From NCBI GenBank assembly GCA_934667505.1, contig CAKULY010000014.1:1-54849 (forward strand): 54,849 nt of DNA. The letters run 5' to 3'. The position numbers and the translations under genes are program-made. Source of the DNA: an uncultured Treponema sp. GTDB taxonomy: Bacteria; Spirochaetota; Spirochaetia; Treponematales; Treponemataceae. Below, piece after piece: positions 16,218 to 25,588 of this stretch; within the stretch, counting starts at the first letter, position 1; each line of letters begins with the position of its first letter. The notes beneath the pieces were generated by a model. That model saw only the letters and a program-made list of their open reading frames with translations. It was not told where the DNA came from and searched no databases.

Positions 16218-17258
16218 ATGAATATTACGGATGAAGATGATTTTTCTACAATAGTTCGTGCTGATATAAGTACAAACGAGGACAACGATAACAATCTTAG
16301 ACCAAAGCTTTTAAAAGACTTTTTAGGACAGCGGTCAATAAAAAAGAATTTGAGTACATTTATAGAAGCTGCAAGACAGCGCAGCGAGCCTTTGGATCAT
16401 CTTCTTTTAATAGGTCCGCCAGGTTTGGGAAAGACTACTCTTGCGCAGATTACAGCAAATGAATTAGGCGTCGATTTTAAAGTAACGTCTGCTCCGGCTC
16501 TTGATAAGCCAAAAGATTTAGCAGGCATTCTTTCTACAATAACAGAGCGAACAGTTTTCTTTATTGATGAAATTCACCGTTTAAAACCTGCAATAGAAGA
16601 AATGCTGTATATTGCAATGGAAGATTATGAGCTTGATTGGATTATTGGGCAGGGACCTGCCGCTAGAACTGTTAGAATTCCTATACCGCCTTTTACGCTG
16701 ATTGGCGCAACGACTAAAGCTGGCAGTGTTTCTAGTCCTTTGCGTTCAAGATTCGGTTTTATTCCTCGTTTTGATTTTTATTCTGAGCAGGAACTTGCTT
16801 CTATTATTTTAAGAAGTTCAAAAATTCTTGATGTGAAAATAGAAGAAAATGCGGCCTTGCTTCTTGCTCGCTGTTGCAGAGGAACACCTCGTGTTGCTAA
16901 TAGAGTTTTAAGGCGTATGCGTGATTTTGCTCAGGTTGAAGGTTCTTCTGTTATTAATGAAAGCACAGTAAAGCGAGGTCTTAGTAGACTGGAAATAGAT
17001 TCATTGGGGCTTGAAAAATACGATCGAGAAATTCTTGTTTCTATAATAAAAAACTTTGCGGGCGGTCCTGTTGGCGCAGAAACACTTGCAATAAGTATTG
17101 GTGAAAGCATAGACACCCTTGAAGATTATTACGAGCCTTATCTTATTCAGTGCGGTCTTTTGCAAAGAACACCGCGTGGAAGAATTGTAACAAAAAAGGC
17201 CTATGAACATTTAGGACTAAAGTATGATACTGATGAAGGGCAGGGAACTTTATTATGA
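16218..17258 (+). CDS. ruvB: Holliday junction branch-migration motor RuvB
   Basis: AAA+ ATPase that drives branch migration. Walker [10 protein letters not shown] is at 66-74, Walker [10 protein letters not shown] with DEIH at 117-120, followed by sensor 1 (LIGATT), the arginine-finger region (SPLRSRFG) and the winged-helix C-terminus (YEHLGL). The 346-residue length is normal. The start follows the ruvA stop directly, with GGAG in the end of ruvA. It overlaps queA by 4 bases. Confidence 0.98.
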   Translation: MNITDEDDFSTIVRADISTNEDNDNNLRPKLLKDFLGQRSIKKNLSTFIEAARQRSEPLDHLLLIGPPGLGKTTLAQITANELGVDFKVTSAPALDKPKDLAGILSTITERTVFFIDEIHRLKPAIEEMLYIAMEDYELDWIIGQGPAARTVRIPIPPFTLIGATTKAGSVSSPLRSRFGFIPRFDFYSEQELASIILRSSKILDVKIEENAALLLARCCRGTPRVANRVLRRMRDFAQVEGSSVINESTVKRGLSRLEIDSLGLEKYDREILVSIIKNFAGGPVGAETLAISIGESIDTLEDYYEPYLIQCGLLQRTPRGRIVTKKAYEHLGLKYDTDEGQGTLL

Positions 17259-18334
17259 AAACTTCAGATTTTAATTTTGATTTACCTCAGGAATTAATTG
17301 CCCAGCACCCAAGCGGAATTAGGGGGCAGGACAAATTGATGGTTCTAAATAAAAGTAACGGAGAAATTATGCACAAAATGATGCAGGATTTGCCTTCATT
17401 AATTTCTTCTGACACACTTATGGTTTTTAATAATTCTAGAGTCCGCAGAGCAAGGGTTTATGGAATAAAAGAAACCACTGGCCGAGAACAGGAATTTATG
17501 TTCTTAAATACAGTGGATAAAGACTGTACCGTTTGGAATACAATGGTGAAATCTGCAAAAAAGCAAAAACCTGGAATGCGTTATTCTTTCCCAGATGGCA
17601 CAATAGGAACTATAATTGATATTCCTGGAAACAATGGAACGGAGTTTCGCGCTTTAAAGTTTGATTTTCCTATTGATGAGCAGTGGTTTGAACGCAATGG
17701 GCATATTCCGCTGCCTCCTTACATAAAGCGTTCTGATACAGAAGAAGATTCTGAACGCTATCAAAATGTTTATGCTACGGACACTGGCTCTGCCGCTTGT
17801 CCTACAGCGGGTTTGCATTTTACACAAGAAATGCTTTCAAGGCTCGACAGCATAGGTATTCAACGCTGTTTTGTAACTCTTCATGTTGGACTCGGAACTT
17901 TTTTGCCTGTTCGTGAAGAAAATATTGAAAATCACAAGATGCATGAAGAATGGTATTCAATACCGGTAGAAACTGCGAATATGATAAATCAAGCGAAAAA
18001 AGAAAAACGCCCGATTCTTGCAGTCGGCACAACGAGTGTTCGAACTCTCGAAAGCGCAGCCCAGAGTCTTTTTTATGCTAAACAAAAAGGGCTTGTTCAG
18101 AATGATGATTTGATTATTCATCCTGGCACGTCGTCTACAAGAATTTTTATGTATCCTGGGTTTGAATTTAAGGTCGTAGATAAAATGTTCACTAATTTTC
18201 ATACGCCAGAAAGCACTTTAATCATGCTGGTAAGTGCATTTGCTGGTAAAGAGCACATAATGAACGCTTACAACCAAGCTGTCGCTCAAAAGTACAGATT
18301 TTTTAGTTATGGCGATTGTATGCTTATAGATTAG
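17255..18334 (+). CDS. queA: S-adenosylmethionine:tRNA ribosyltransferase-isomerase (QueA)
   Basis: Moves the ribosyl group of SAM onto preQ1 at tRNA position 34, giving epoxyqueuosine. It begins with [14 protein letters not shown], followed by [21 protein letters not shown], and [18 protein letters not shown], all QueA signatures, and it ends [19 protein letters not shown]. The length (359 residues) is normal. The start overlaps ruvB by ATGA, so it is the last gene of the ruv transcript. I see no tgt in the window. Confidence 0.97.
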   Translation: MKTSDFNFDLPQELIAQHPSGIRGQDKLMVLNKSNGEIMHKMMQDLPSLISSDTLMVFNNSRVRRARVYGIKETTGREQEFMFLNTVDKDCTVWNTMVKSAKKQKPGMRYSFPDGTIGTIIDIPGNNGTEFRALKFDFPIDEQWFERNGHIPLPPYIKRSDTEEDSERYQNVYATDTGSAACPTAGLHFTQEMLSRLDSIGIQRCFVTLHVGLGTFLPVREENIENHKMHEEWYSIPVETANMINQAKKEKRPILAVGTTSVRTLESAAQSLFYAKQKGLVQNDDLIIHPGTSSTRIFMYPGFEFKVVDKMFTNFHTPESTLIMLVSAFAGKEHIMNAYNQAVAQKYRFFSYGDCMLID

Positions 18335-18347
18335 CTCAATATTTTTT

Positions 18348-19154
18348 TTAAGTTAACTGCTCTATTGAATATCTTATAAGATTTAAATATTGCTGTTTTA
18401 TTATTGGCTTATAAACAATGCCTTCGCTTTCTTTTTCAAACTGAAATGCGGCATCTGCGATGTAAAAATCAATATCTTTTGAAGATAGCGGCAATCTTAG
18501 ACCTAATAATCTATTTTCAAGTTCTTTTGCTCTAAATGTTATTTTTCCAGCAAAAGCTATTTTTATATTATTTATAATTCCTTTTTCTGTATCGACCAAA
18601 AAAGTGTAAGACGCAGAAGTGTCAGTTATTTTGTTTTCTGGACCAAGCCTAAAAAATAAACTTATATCCCAGTCTCTTAATGGAACTCGTATTTTGGTAA
18701 GAACAAAGCCTGCAGGGATTGTTTCAAACATTGTAAGAGGAATATTTCTTGTTTCAGAAGGGCTTTTAAACTCTAAAATAGAATCAAAAGCCATTAATGG
18801 AGCATAAAGCGTAAGCTTTTGCTTTTCGTGCAAGATATTTCCACCTATTGTTGCAATATTTCTTACAAAAGGATTTGCAATTGTCTTTATGGAATCTGTT
18901 AAAATTTTAGGAAGATGGCGTTCTCCAAGATTTAAAATTTCTGAAAGGGTTGCTCCAGGACCGAATTCTATAAATCGTTCATGTTTGATAATCTGCTTTA
19001 GTTCTGGAATATTTGTTGTTGAAATTGTTTTTTTAGGCATTTTGTCTAAAGTTGTGCAAGCGCCAACTATTTTTAAGTTTGCAATAGTTTTTATGTGATA
19101 AAAAAGTTCTGAAAGATTTCTTGCATAAAATACATTACATTCTGTGTTATCCAT
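18348..19154 (-). CDS. Xanthine-dehydrogenase-family FAD-binding subunit, divergent
   Basis: It resembles the middle (CoxM/FAD) subunit of the molybdenum hydroxylase family. The second flavin motif is clear (VRNIATIGGNILHEKQKLTLYAPLMAFDS). The first flavin loop, normally AGGTDLL-like, is replaced by VGACTTLDK, so flavin binding may be altered. It is the last gene of a minus-strand operon, 81 bases after the [2Fe-2S] subunit, behind GGAGG and a hairpin leader of family A. From memory, T. pallidum has a comparable cluster. Function unknown; the domain call is firm, the activity is not. Confidence 0.75.
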   Translation of the reverse strand: MDNTECNVFYARNLSELFYHIKTIANLKIVGACTTLDKMPKKTISTTNIPELKQIIKHERFIEFGPGATLSEILNLGERHLPKILTDSIKTIANPFVRNIATIGGNILHEKQKLTLYAPLMAFDSILEFKSPSETRNIPLTMFETIPAGFVLTKIRVPLRDWDISLFFRLGPENKITDTSASYTFLVDTEKGIINNIKIAFAGKITFRAKELENRLLGLRLPLSSKDIDFYIADAAFQFEKESEGIVYKPIIKQQYLNLIRYSIEQLT

Positions 19155-19181
19155 TTTTGCCTCCTATAAAAAATCAAAGAG

Positions 19182-19202
19182 AAAGTTTGCAACGCAAGCT
19201 TT
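19182..19202 (-). promoter_or_regulatory. Leader hairpin (copy A3) before the FAD subunit
   Basis: On the minus strand, AAAGCTTGC-GTT-GCAAACTTT, one wobble pair, followed by a T-rich stretch and TATAGGAGG. It matches the hairpins before mrp and flgL. Confidence 0.55.
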
Positions 19203-19235
19203 AAAGATTAAAAATTCAGTTTTAGGATTGATTTT

Positions 19236-19709
19236 TTAAGTTCCCGTGCGGCGAGAATAAAAATCAAATGAATATATAATTCCATTTATAAGGGTATCAA
19301 TATCTGTGCAGCACGGAGAAAGATGCTTTATGTTTTCTCTTATGGAATCCCTTGTAGGCTTTTCGTTTAACCCAATAATGTATGCGGCTGCAAAAATTTT
19401 CCCGGCATTGCAAAATCCGCATAGTTTTATTCCTGCTTTTGAAAAACCTTTTATAATATCTGAATAAGTCTCTGATTTATAAAAATATTCCAAGGTTTCT
19501 ATTTCTTTATTGATTACTAAGGCGATTGGAATTTTGCAAGAAGGAACAGGCTTTTTATTTAAAAGTACTGTACATGAACCGCAGCTTCCTTTTGTGCAAC
19601 CTTCTTTTACGGATAGACACTTTTGCTGCCTTAAAACGTTTAACAGTTTTTCATCGGCACTAGCTTGAATCATAATTCTGTCTCCGTTGAGTATTATTGG
19701 AATGTTCAT
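19236..19709 (-). CDS. Xanthine-dehydrogenase-family [2Fe-2S] subunit with an altered second cluster site
   Basis: It resembles CoxS-type electron-transfer subunits. The plant-ferredoxin cluster site is complete (C38, C43, C46, C58; spacing C-x4-C-x2-C-x11-C). The second, helical cluster site normally reads CGxC ... CxC. Here C97 and C100 are present, but the final pair is adjacent (C133-C134, in SPCCTD), with Pro in the usual first position. The ATG at 19709 overlaps the end of the large subunit by 4 bases, which implies translational coupling. Confidence 0.82.
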   Translation of the reverse strand: MNIPIILNGDRIMIQASADEKLLNVLRQQKCLSVKEGCTKGSCGSCTVLLNKKPVPSCKIPIALVINKEIETLEYFYKSETYSDIIKGFSKAGIKLCGFCNAGKIFAAAYIIGLNEKPTRDSIRENIKHLSPCCTDIDTLINGIIYSFDFYSRRTGT

Positions 19710-22081
19710 TTTTTATCAGCCCCTTCTGGCAGTTCCTTTTCTCCAGTGTTATTTTTTTGTTCAGAAGATTTTTTTTCATCTTTATTTTGATTTGTCTCTA
19801 ATTCTTCTTTTAGTTGTGTCAGCTCGTAAAGTTTCTCTTCTGTGCAAGGCAATTCGTTTATTGTGTGAAATAGAGCAAGCGAAAGAGCCGAAGAAAATGC
19901 TGCAGGAAGTATATTGTGAACAAGTTTTCCAATTTGGCAAGGAGTTTCATTCGATTGCATAAACGAAATTTTTATTTGGTCTGCGGAAAGTTTTGTGTCT
20001 TTTACAAGCTTTTCTAATTCCTGCTGAATTGCAAGCTTTACAGAATTTTCGGCAGCTTTTATTGAAAGAATTTCTCCGCAATCGATTGCGAGCCAGATGC
20101 CTTTTATTTTTTCTTGGAATGTATCAGCGTTAAGTTCGACTTCAACAATCGCGCAGCCAAAGGCAATCGACTGAAACGGTGTTCCGCAAAAAGTTTCAGG
20201 ATTCCATTGCCTTTTCATTGCTGGCGTTATAGCCTTTTTCGCTACAATTGGAAGAGGCGAATGAAATCTTTTCTTTTGAATTTCTGCGCAGCATCTTTTT
20301 AAGAGCAACGTCATTATGCTGATGTCATTATAAAAATTTTCAGGCATAGCAATTTCTTGCGAAGAAGAAAAGTCTGTATCTATAAAGATTTTTTCTTCCT
20401 CAATTTGCAACATTCTAGAAACAATGCTTTTCCATATTGAAAGAACTGATTCTGACGGATTTACAGCTTTTATTATAACATTCCCTTCAATGTTTAATAC
20501 TAGTTCCATTTTTTGATTTGCAATGACTTCTTCATCTCCTAAAAAACAAGAGCCGTCGTATCCGCAAGAAATACCGATTCCTCTTCTAGGCAGCGCAAAA
20601 AAGGTTCTTCCGTTTTCTGATAGGTTTTGAATTGAAGAAAGCCTGTATGTTGTGTATTTTCGGTTGAAGTCGCTTTGCTTTATGATTGCTTGCACAGTCT
20701 CGTTTACTTTTTTTAAGTTTAATGAGTATTGGGAAACGTTTTTTTTGGGATTTGAAACAATATTTTGAACTCTAAGCGTTGTTGGCAAAATATCTGTTTT
20801 CTGGCAGATTTGCTGTATGTGGCTTTCGATTGCAAAAAATATTTGAGAATCGATTAGTTCCGTATATATTGATGATGGCGGATTCTGCGACGTGCGGATT
20901 TTCGCGGCAACTTGCATATTTTCTATGTTATAAATTCCTGTTGCAGCAATTGCAAGGCGATCTGCAATTTTTTTTGCAAACGGATTTGTATATCCTGCAT
21001 CGCAGTCGATTTCTATTTGCATAGCCTTTATTTTTCCGTCTTTATTTATGGCAGTTCTGTGAGTTACTTTTGTTTTTAAGCTTGGTGCCATAAATTTTTT
21101 CTGTTCTTCTTTTGTTAAAATTAATTTTACAGGATGCTGGCTTAAAAGCGCGGCTAGGGCAGTTTGTACGGCTAGCGTCGTGCATCTCCAAATTCCGTTT
21201 GAATTTTTATCAGAAGAAAGCGTTTTTTGAACGCAAATATTTTCTTCTGAAATATTTAAAACTGATGAAATATTTTTTACAAGGTGATAAGCCCATTTTG
21301 TTGGCGTAAGAACTGTTAAAGAGCTGCCTTCAAAAAAACAAAGCGCTCCGCTTGTTTCGCACCAGTCAGGATTGAGTTCTTCTAGAGAAAAAGAATCTGA
21401 GACTTCGTAATCTGCTTTTGCAAAAAGATTTTTAATTGTAGAAGGTCTTTTCGCAGTGGCAAAAACCCCTGTTTTTACTATTCTTCGCGCAATTTCACTC
21501 TCATTTTTTTCATAAGGATTTACATTTTCAATAGTTTTTTCGATAAGCGACGGCTCTGCATAGCTAAAATCTTTGTCTTGCTTTGGAAGTTGATCTAATG
21601 AAGGCATGATGTTCATCATATCTACAAATTCCGCAATGTCGTTGTCTTTTGAGTCTACTTGATCTGGAAGTTTTAAAACTGGTCTTTTAAGTTCGTTTGA
21701 AACTCTTTGCAGCGCAGATTCAATTGTTGTGATGTCAAAAGTTATTTGAATTTCGTCAGCAAGTTTTCGGACCGTGTTTAGTTCCGGTCCTACAAGAATT
21801 CCGACTGGCTCGCCTAAAAAATGGACGTGTTCGCTGCAAAAAACTCTTGTTTCTGTGTCTAGGGTTTTTATCTTGTTTTCTCCGGGAATGTCTCTTGCCG
21901 TATACAGACAGTATCCTTCCGGAATATCTTTCATGGTTATGTTAGTTATTTTTCCAGATGCCACTGGTGAACGCACTAAAGCTGCGTATAACATTCCTTT
22001 TTTGCTGCAATCCGTGTAATAATCTTTTGAGAAAAATGATTTTGTATTCTTTTTTGAAGGTCCTGCTGTTTTTTTACGCAT
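19706..22081 (-). CDS. Xanthine-dehydrogenase-family large subunit lacking molybdopterin-contact motifs
   Basis: The fold is recognisable from YAALVRSPVASGKI, GEPVGILVG, HRTAINKDGKIKAMQIEIDCDAGYTNPF, NPPSSIYTELI and the end PAAFSSALSLALF. The motifs that hold and use the molybdenum cofactor are not. The GGGFGGK loop is LSSDKNSNGIWR, the QGxG loop is ESVLSIWK, the GQxEGG region is NSVKLAIQQELE, and the catalytic Glu of the C-terminal GE(P/A) motif is Lys (IGKLVHNILPAAF). It is 791 residues, near normal length, with an added charged, low-complexity tail. It overlaps degT by 8 bases. It is probably a pseudoenzyme or binds another ligand (inference). Confidence 0.78.
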   Translation of the reverse strand: MRKKTAGPSKKNTKSFFSKDYYTDCSKKGMLYAALVRSPVASGKITNITMKDIPEGYCLYTARDIPGENKIKTLDTETRVFCSEHVHFLGEPVGILVGPELNTVRKLADEIQITFDITTIESALQRVSNELKRPVLKLPDQVDSKDNDIAEFVDMMNIMPSLDQLPKQDKDFSYAEPSLIEKTIENVNPYEKNESEIARRIVKTGVFATAKRPSTIKNLFAKADYEVSDSFSLEELNPDWCETSGALCFFEGSSLTVLTPTKWAYHLVKNISSVLNISEENICVQKTLSSDKNSNGIWRCTTLAVQTALAALLSQHPVKLILTKEEQKKFMAPSLKTKVTHRTAINKDGKIKAMQIEIDCDAGYTNPFAKKIADRLAIAATGIYNIENMQVAAKIRTSQNPPSSIYTELIDSQIFFAIESHIQQICQKTDILPTTLRVQNIVSNPKKNVSQYSLNLKKVNETVQAIIKQSDFNRKYTTYRLSSIQNLSENGRTFFALPRRGIGISCGYDGSCFLGDEEVIANQKMELVLNIEGNVIIKAVNPSESVLSIWKSIVSRMLQIEEEKIFIDTDFSSSQEIAMPENFYNDISIMTLLLKRCCAEIQKKRFHSPLPIVAKKAITPAMKRQWNPETFCGTPFQSIAFGCAIVEVELNADTFQEKIKGIWLAIDCGEILSIKAAENSVKLAIQQELEKLVKDTKLSADQIKISFMQSNETPCQIGKLVHNILPAAFSSALSLALFHTINELPCTEEKLYELTQLKEELETNQNKDEKKSSEQKNNTGEKELPEGADKK

Positions 22082-23306
22082 GGTATTCTTTTCCTATTTT
22101 TAAAACAGATTCGATTACTAAGTCAATCATTTCATCTGTCATATCTGGCCAAAGAGGAAGGGTTATTGTTGAAGTATATTGTTTTTCTGCATTTGGAAAG
22201 TTATCTTTTGTAAAATTTTTGTAAAGTTTTTTCCAATATGTAAATCTAAAAAGCGGAATAAAGTGAACGGAAATTCCGACTCCATTTTTTTGTAACGTTT
22301 TTGCAAAATCATCTCTGCCTATTTTTAGTTTTTCGGGAATAATTCGCATTAAGTAAAGGTGCCAAGCGTTTCCTTCTGAATCTGGCGGAAGTTTTATAAA
22401 ATCACAGTTCTTAAATGCTTCATTGTATTTTTTTACTATTTCTTTTCTTTTTGAAAAGAACAATTCGGCTTTTTTTAGCTGGCAGCAACCGATTGAGGCT
22501 AGAATATCTGGAAGATTAAATTTGTATCCTGGGGCAATAATATCGTATTCCCAGCTAGCCCTAGGAGAGGTGTATCTGTCCCAAGTGTTTCTGTCCATTC
22601 CGTGCATGCGCATTGAAGTCATTCTTCTTGCAAGCTCTTTGTTTCTTGTGCAGACCATGCCTCCTTCCGCTGTAGTTATAGTTTTTGTCACGTAAAATGA
22701 AAAAACTCCTATATCGCCAATTGAACCTGCATAGCCTAGTTCTGTTTTGCTTGGAAAAGAATGCGCTGCGTCTTCAATTACTTTGACATTATATTTTTTT
22801 GCAAGCTGCATTATTTTTTTCATATTGCAAAGATTTCCGCCTATATGAACAGGAACAATAGCCTTTACTTTTTTTCCTTTAGAAGATTTTAAAATTTTTT
22901 CGATTTTATTGCAGTCAATACTATAAGAATCTTCTTCAATGTCTGCAAAGAATACATCTGCCCCTAAGTGTCTTGCGCAGGCTGCTGTAGAAACAAATGT
23001 GTAGGGAGTCGTTATAATGGCAGTTCCTTTTTTTACACCGCAAGCTTCCATTGCAAGAATCATTCCGCTGGTGTTTGAATTTACTGCCAAGCTTATGACG
23101 CTAGAATCTTCAAGACCAAAGTCTTTTCTGTTTTTTAGGCAAGAGGAATCTTTGTTCATAAAATCGCTAAAGTCTTGTTCAAACTTAAGAGCGTATTTGC
23201 CAGTTGTAAGCCAGCCTGAACGCAAAACGTCTAAAACGGCATCTTCTTCTTCTTTTGAAATTGAAGGTTTTGAATAACGAACTTTTAATGAATCTGCATC
23301 ACTCAT
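22074..23306 (-). CDS. DegT/DnrJ/EryC1/StrS-family sugar aminotransferase
   Basis: A PLP enzyme that transfers an amino group to a keto sugar-nucleotide. The PLP lysine is Lys208 (in FSFYVTKTITTAEGGMV), with the Asp179 contact in IEDAAHS and the family motif SGWLTTGKY at the N-terminus. The length (410 residues) is normal. It sits 10 bases after capD, whose product (a 4-keto-6-deoxy sugar nucleotide) is the expected substrate. Together they would make a 4-amino-4,6-dideoxy sugar for glycosylation. From memory, the T. pallidum homologue is annotated spsC. Confidence 0.92.
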   Translation of the reverse strand: MSDADSLKVRYSKPSISKEEEDAVLDVLRSGWLTTGKYALKFEQDFSDFMNKDSSCLKNRKDFGLEDSSVISLAVNSNTSGMILAMEACGVKKGTAIITTPYTFVSTAACARHLGADVFFADIEEDSYSIDCNKIEKILKSSKGKKVKAIVPVHIGGNLCNMKKIMQLAKKYNVKVIEDAAHSFPSKTELGYAGSIGDIGVFSFYVTKTITTAEGGMVCTRNKELARRMTSMRMHGMDRNTWDRYTSPRASWEYDIIAPGYKFNLPDILASIGCCQLKKAELFFSKRKEIVKKYNEAFKNCDFIKLPPDSEGNAWHLYLMRIIPEKLKIGRDDFAKTLQKNGVGISVHFIPLFRFTYWKKLYKNFTKDNFPNAEKQYTSTITLPLWPDMTDEMIDLVIESVLKIGKEYHA

Positions 23307-23316
23307 AATTTATTTC

Positions 23317-24798
23317 CTATTTGCTATAAAATTCTTTTAAGGACGGAAAGTTGCTGCAAAGAATGTTTATAAGAATATCTTTGTTCCTGTATATATCTTG
23401 GTTTGGCTTGCGATTACTTTCGTAAAAACAAATCGGTCTTAATTCATTTAATAAAGAATCTAGACGTTCTTTAGCAAAGTATATGTTTTTTAATCTTAAG
23501 ATTTTTGGGAAATTTGTTTTTTCGGGTTGTTCTTCTTTTAGCCATAGAGGTTCTGTTGAACGTTCGCCTTTCCGTTTTCCTATTATTTTAATATCTATAT
23601 CTTTATAAGGCTTTAGCCCGCTAAATTTTATTATCTGTTCTGCTAAGTCTATTATTTTTATAGGTTCGCCCATATCTAGCAGATAAGATTCCCTGTTGCT
23701 TCCAACTCCTCCAGTTTGCAGGACAAGGGAGCAAGCTTCTGGAATTGTCATAAAAAATCGTTCCATGTCACCAGAAGTTACAGTTACGGGACCTCCGTTT
23801 TTTATCTGCTCCATAAAAAGGGGAAGAATAGAGCCTCTTGAGCCTAGTACATTGCCAAACCGAACAAACATAAATTTTTTGTTTTTTTGCGCTTGGCTTG
23901 CTGCTTGCAAAACCAGCTTTTCGCAAATCATTTTAGAAACTCCGTACACGCTTACTGGGGAAACAGCTTTATCTGTAGAAATAAGAACAAATCTTTGCAC
24001 GTTTTCTTCAAGGCTTGCGTCCAAAAGGTTTTTAGTGCCAAATACATTGTTTTGTATTGCTGCCACAGGATTTTCTTCCATTAGCGGAACGTGTTTGTAG
24101 GCTGCGCAGTGAAAGATTACATCGCATTTTGTTTTTTTTATAATATACTTTGTGTATGCCCTGTCTGCCATGTCGCCAATAATTGGAACAATAGTTGCTT
24201 TTTCGCCAACACCCTCGTGCTGCAAGAGCCTTAATTCTCTGTCAATTTGATATATAGAATTTTCGCCATGTCCAAAAAGGTACAGACGTTCAGCTCCTCC
24301 AGAAAGAAGCTGCCTTGAAAGTTCTGAGCCTATTGAACCTCCTGCGCCTGTTATTAGAACTCTTTTTCCCCTAAGGTACGAAAGGCTTTCTTTTAATGGA
24401 ATTTTTACAGGAGTTCTTCCAAGTATATCTAGTGGGTCAATCTCTCTTGTTTGGACTAGGTGAGCAGAACCTGTAACCACTTGAGAAATTCCTGGAAGAA
24501 TTTTTATGTGCGAAAATCCGCTCTTTTTTAGGGTTTCGTATATTTGCCGGACTCGTTCAACGCTTGCGCTTGGAATAGCTATAATGGCTTCGTCTTGGTC
24601 TGTGCATCTTAATATTGCAGTAATATTTGAAATTGGTCCTAAAACTGGAATGCCATCTATTTGTTTTCCTATTAGATTCGTGTCATCGTCTAGGAAAGCT
24701 GCTACAGAGCCAAATGTCTTTTTTCGTTTTATATCGTCTGCAATAGTCTGTCCCGCAAAGCCAGCCCCAATTATATATAAATGCCTTTCATTGATCAT
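23317..24798 (-). CDS. CapD/FlaA1/PglF-type UDP-sugar 4,6-dehydratase
   Basis: It makes a 4-keto-6-deoxy intermediate from a UDP-N-acetylhexosamine. An N-terminal CoA-binding-like Rossmann domain (GAGFAGQTIADDI at 11-23) precedes the catalytic SDR domain. The NAD motif GAGGSIGSE is at 151-159, STDKAVSP at 274-281, and the Tyr285-x3-Lys289 pair follows. The usual four N-terminal membrane helices of PglF/WbpM are absent, so this is a soluble form. It is the first gene of the operon with degT and the xanthine-dehydrogenase-like subunits, behind a 120-base structured leader. Confidence 0.92.
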   Translation of the reverse strand: MINERHLYIIGAGFAGQTIADDIKRKKTFGSVAAFLDDDTNLIGKQIDGIPVLGPISNITAILRCTDQDEAIIAIPSASVERVRQIYETLKKSGFSHIKILPGISQVVTGSAHLVQTREIDPLDILGRTPVKIPLKESLSYLRGKRVLITGAGGSIGSELSRQLLSGGAERLYLFGHGENSIYQIDRELRLLQHEGVGEKATIVPIIGDMADRAYTKYIIKKTKCDVIFHCAAYKHVPLMEENPVAAIQNNVFGTKNLLDASLEENVQRFVLISTDKAVSPVSVYGVSKMICEKLVLQAASQAQKNKKFMFVRFGNVLGSRGSILPLFMEQIKNGGPVTVTSGDMERFFMTIPEACSLVLQTGGVGSNRESYLLDMGEPIKIIDLAEQIIKFSGLKPYKDIDIKIIGKRKGERSTEPLWLKEEQPEKTNFPKILRLKNIYFAKERLDSLLNELRPICFYESNRKPNQDIYRNKDILINILCSNFPSLKEFYSK

Positions 24799-24841
24799 TG
24801 CTATTGCCTCGTTTTATATCGTTGTTCTTAGTTTGCTAGCT

Positions 24842-24924
24842 CGAAAGCCGTGTTTTTATAAATTTTGAAAAAACGCTTGCAGCGAATTTTCAATTTGTTC
24901 ATTCTTCTAAAAGCTTGACTTTCG
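24842..24924 (-). promoter_or_regulatory. Nested hairpin in the capD operon leader (element C2)
   Basis: The outer arms (24842-24857 and 24909-24924) form a 16-bp imperfect stem, with the same arm sequences as the terminator at 13949. Inside lie TTGAAAA/TTTTCAA and CGCT-TGC-AGCG. A promoter starts transcription near 24922, so the element would fill most of the leader. Confidence 0.6.
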
Positions 24925-24928
24925 CCTT

Positions 24929-24957
24929 ATTATATCATAAGCAGATTTGTTTCTCAA
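24929..24957 (-). promoter_or_regulatory. Sigma-70 promoter of the capD-degT-XDH-like operon
   Basis: On the minus strand, TTGAGA (24952-24957), 17 bases, then a perfect TATAAT (24929-24934). The predicted start near 24922 gives a 120-base leader. Confidence 0.7.
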
Positions 24958-25058
24958 TTAAACGTTATTATATATTCAAAATAACTCTAAACAGAAATAT
25001 TTTTTTTTCCGAACATTAAAAAGAAGGGGATTTTTGGAGAGAATTTTGGGAGTCGTTG

Positions 25059-25571
25059 ATGAAAAAAGGATTTTTTATTCTTTTTGGATTTGTTTTTTTA
25101 GGAGTTCAGTCTGTCTTTTGCAAAGGACTCTCTTTTGAGCTTGTTCAAAAATCAGGAAACATAAAAGACGTGTGCGAAGCGTCTTTGGTTTTTGAAGATG
25201 AGCTTATGAATTGCTTTTTTGATTCTGGATTTATTGTTTCCAATTTTCCAACAGTAGTTTCTTCTTCTGACAAAAATGATGAAAAACTTTTTGAAAAAGC
25301 TTTTGCGCAGTCAAGCGAAGGTCTTGCCGATTATTTTGTTCAAATTAAACTATTTTTTAATAATCTAAAAGAGGATGAAAAAAATCTTCCATCGCTAAGT
25401 CAAATTGAAAAGGTTTCTTGGAAAATAGTTGCCGTAAAAGATGGAAACTTAATAAACTATGGGGAAAGAAAAGTTATAGATAGAAGAAATTTGAATTCTG
25501 AGTTTGGAATAAAAGATTTTTCTGCAGCCTTTGCCACTGACTTAATAAGTTTTGTGAATACAAAGGGTTAA
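25059..25571 (+). CDS. Secreted hypothetical protein
   Basis: A signal peptide with no lipobox (MKKGFFILFGFVFLGVQSVFCKG) suggests a periplasmic protein of about 170 residues. I do not recognise the family. The start is the ATG at 25059, behind GGGAG. The mature part is mixed alpha/beta, with no catalytic motif that I can see. It ends 17 bases before the SPOR-domain gene and is probably in the same transcript. Confidence 0.7.
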   Translation: MKKGFFILFGFVFLGVQSVFCKGLSFELVQKSGNIKDVCEASLVFEDELMNCFFDSGFIVSNFPTVVSSSDKNDEKLFEKAFAQSSEGLADYFVQIKLFFNNLKEDEKNLPSLSQIEKVSWKIVAVKDGNLINYGERKVIDRRNLNSEFGIKDFSAAFATDLISFVNTKG

Positions 25572-25588
25572 ACTAGAGGGGTATTTAT

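Noticed and set aside
25056..25058. TTG start for the secreted hypothetical gene
   Set aside because: The ATG right after it at 25059 is better spaced from GGGAG.
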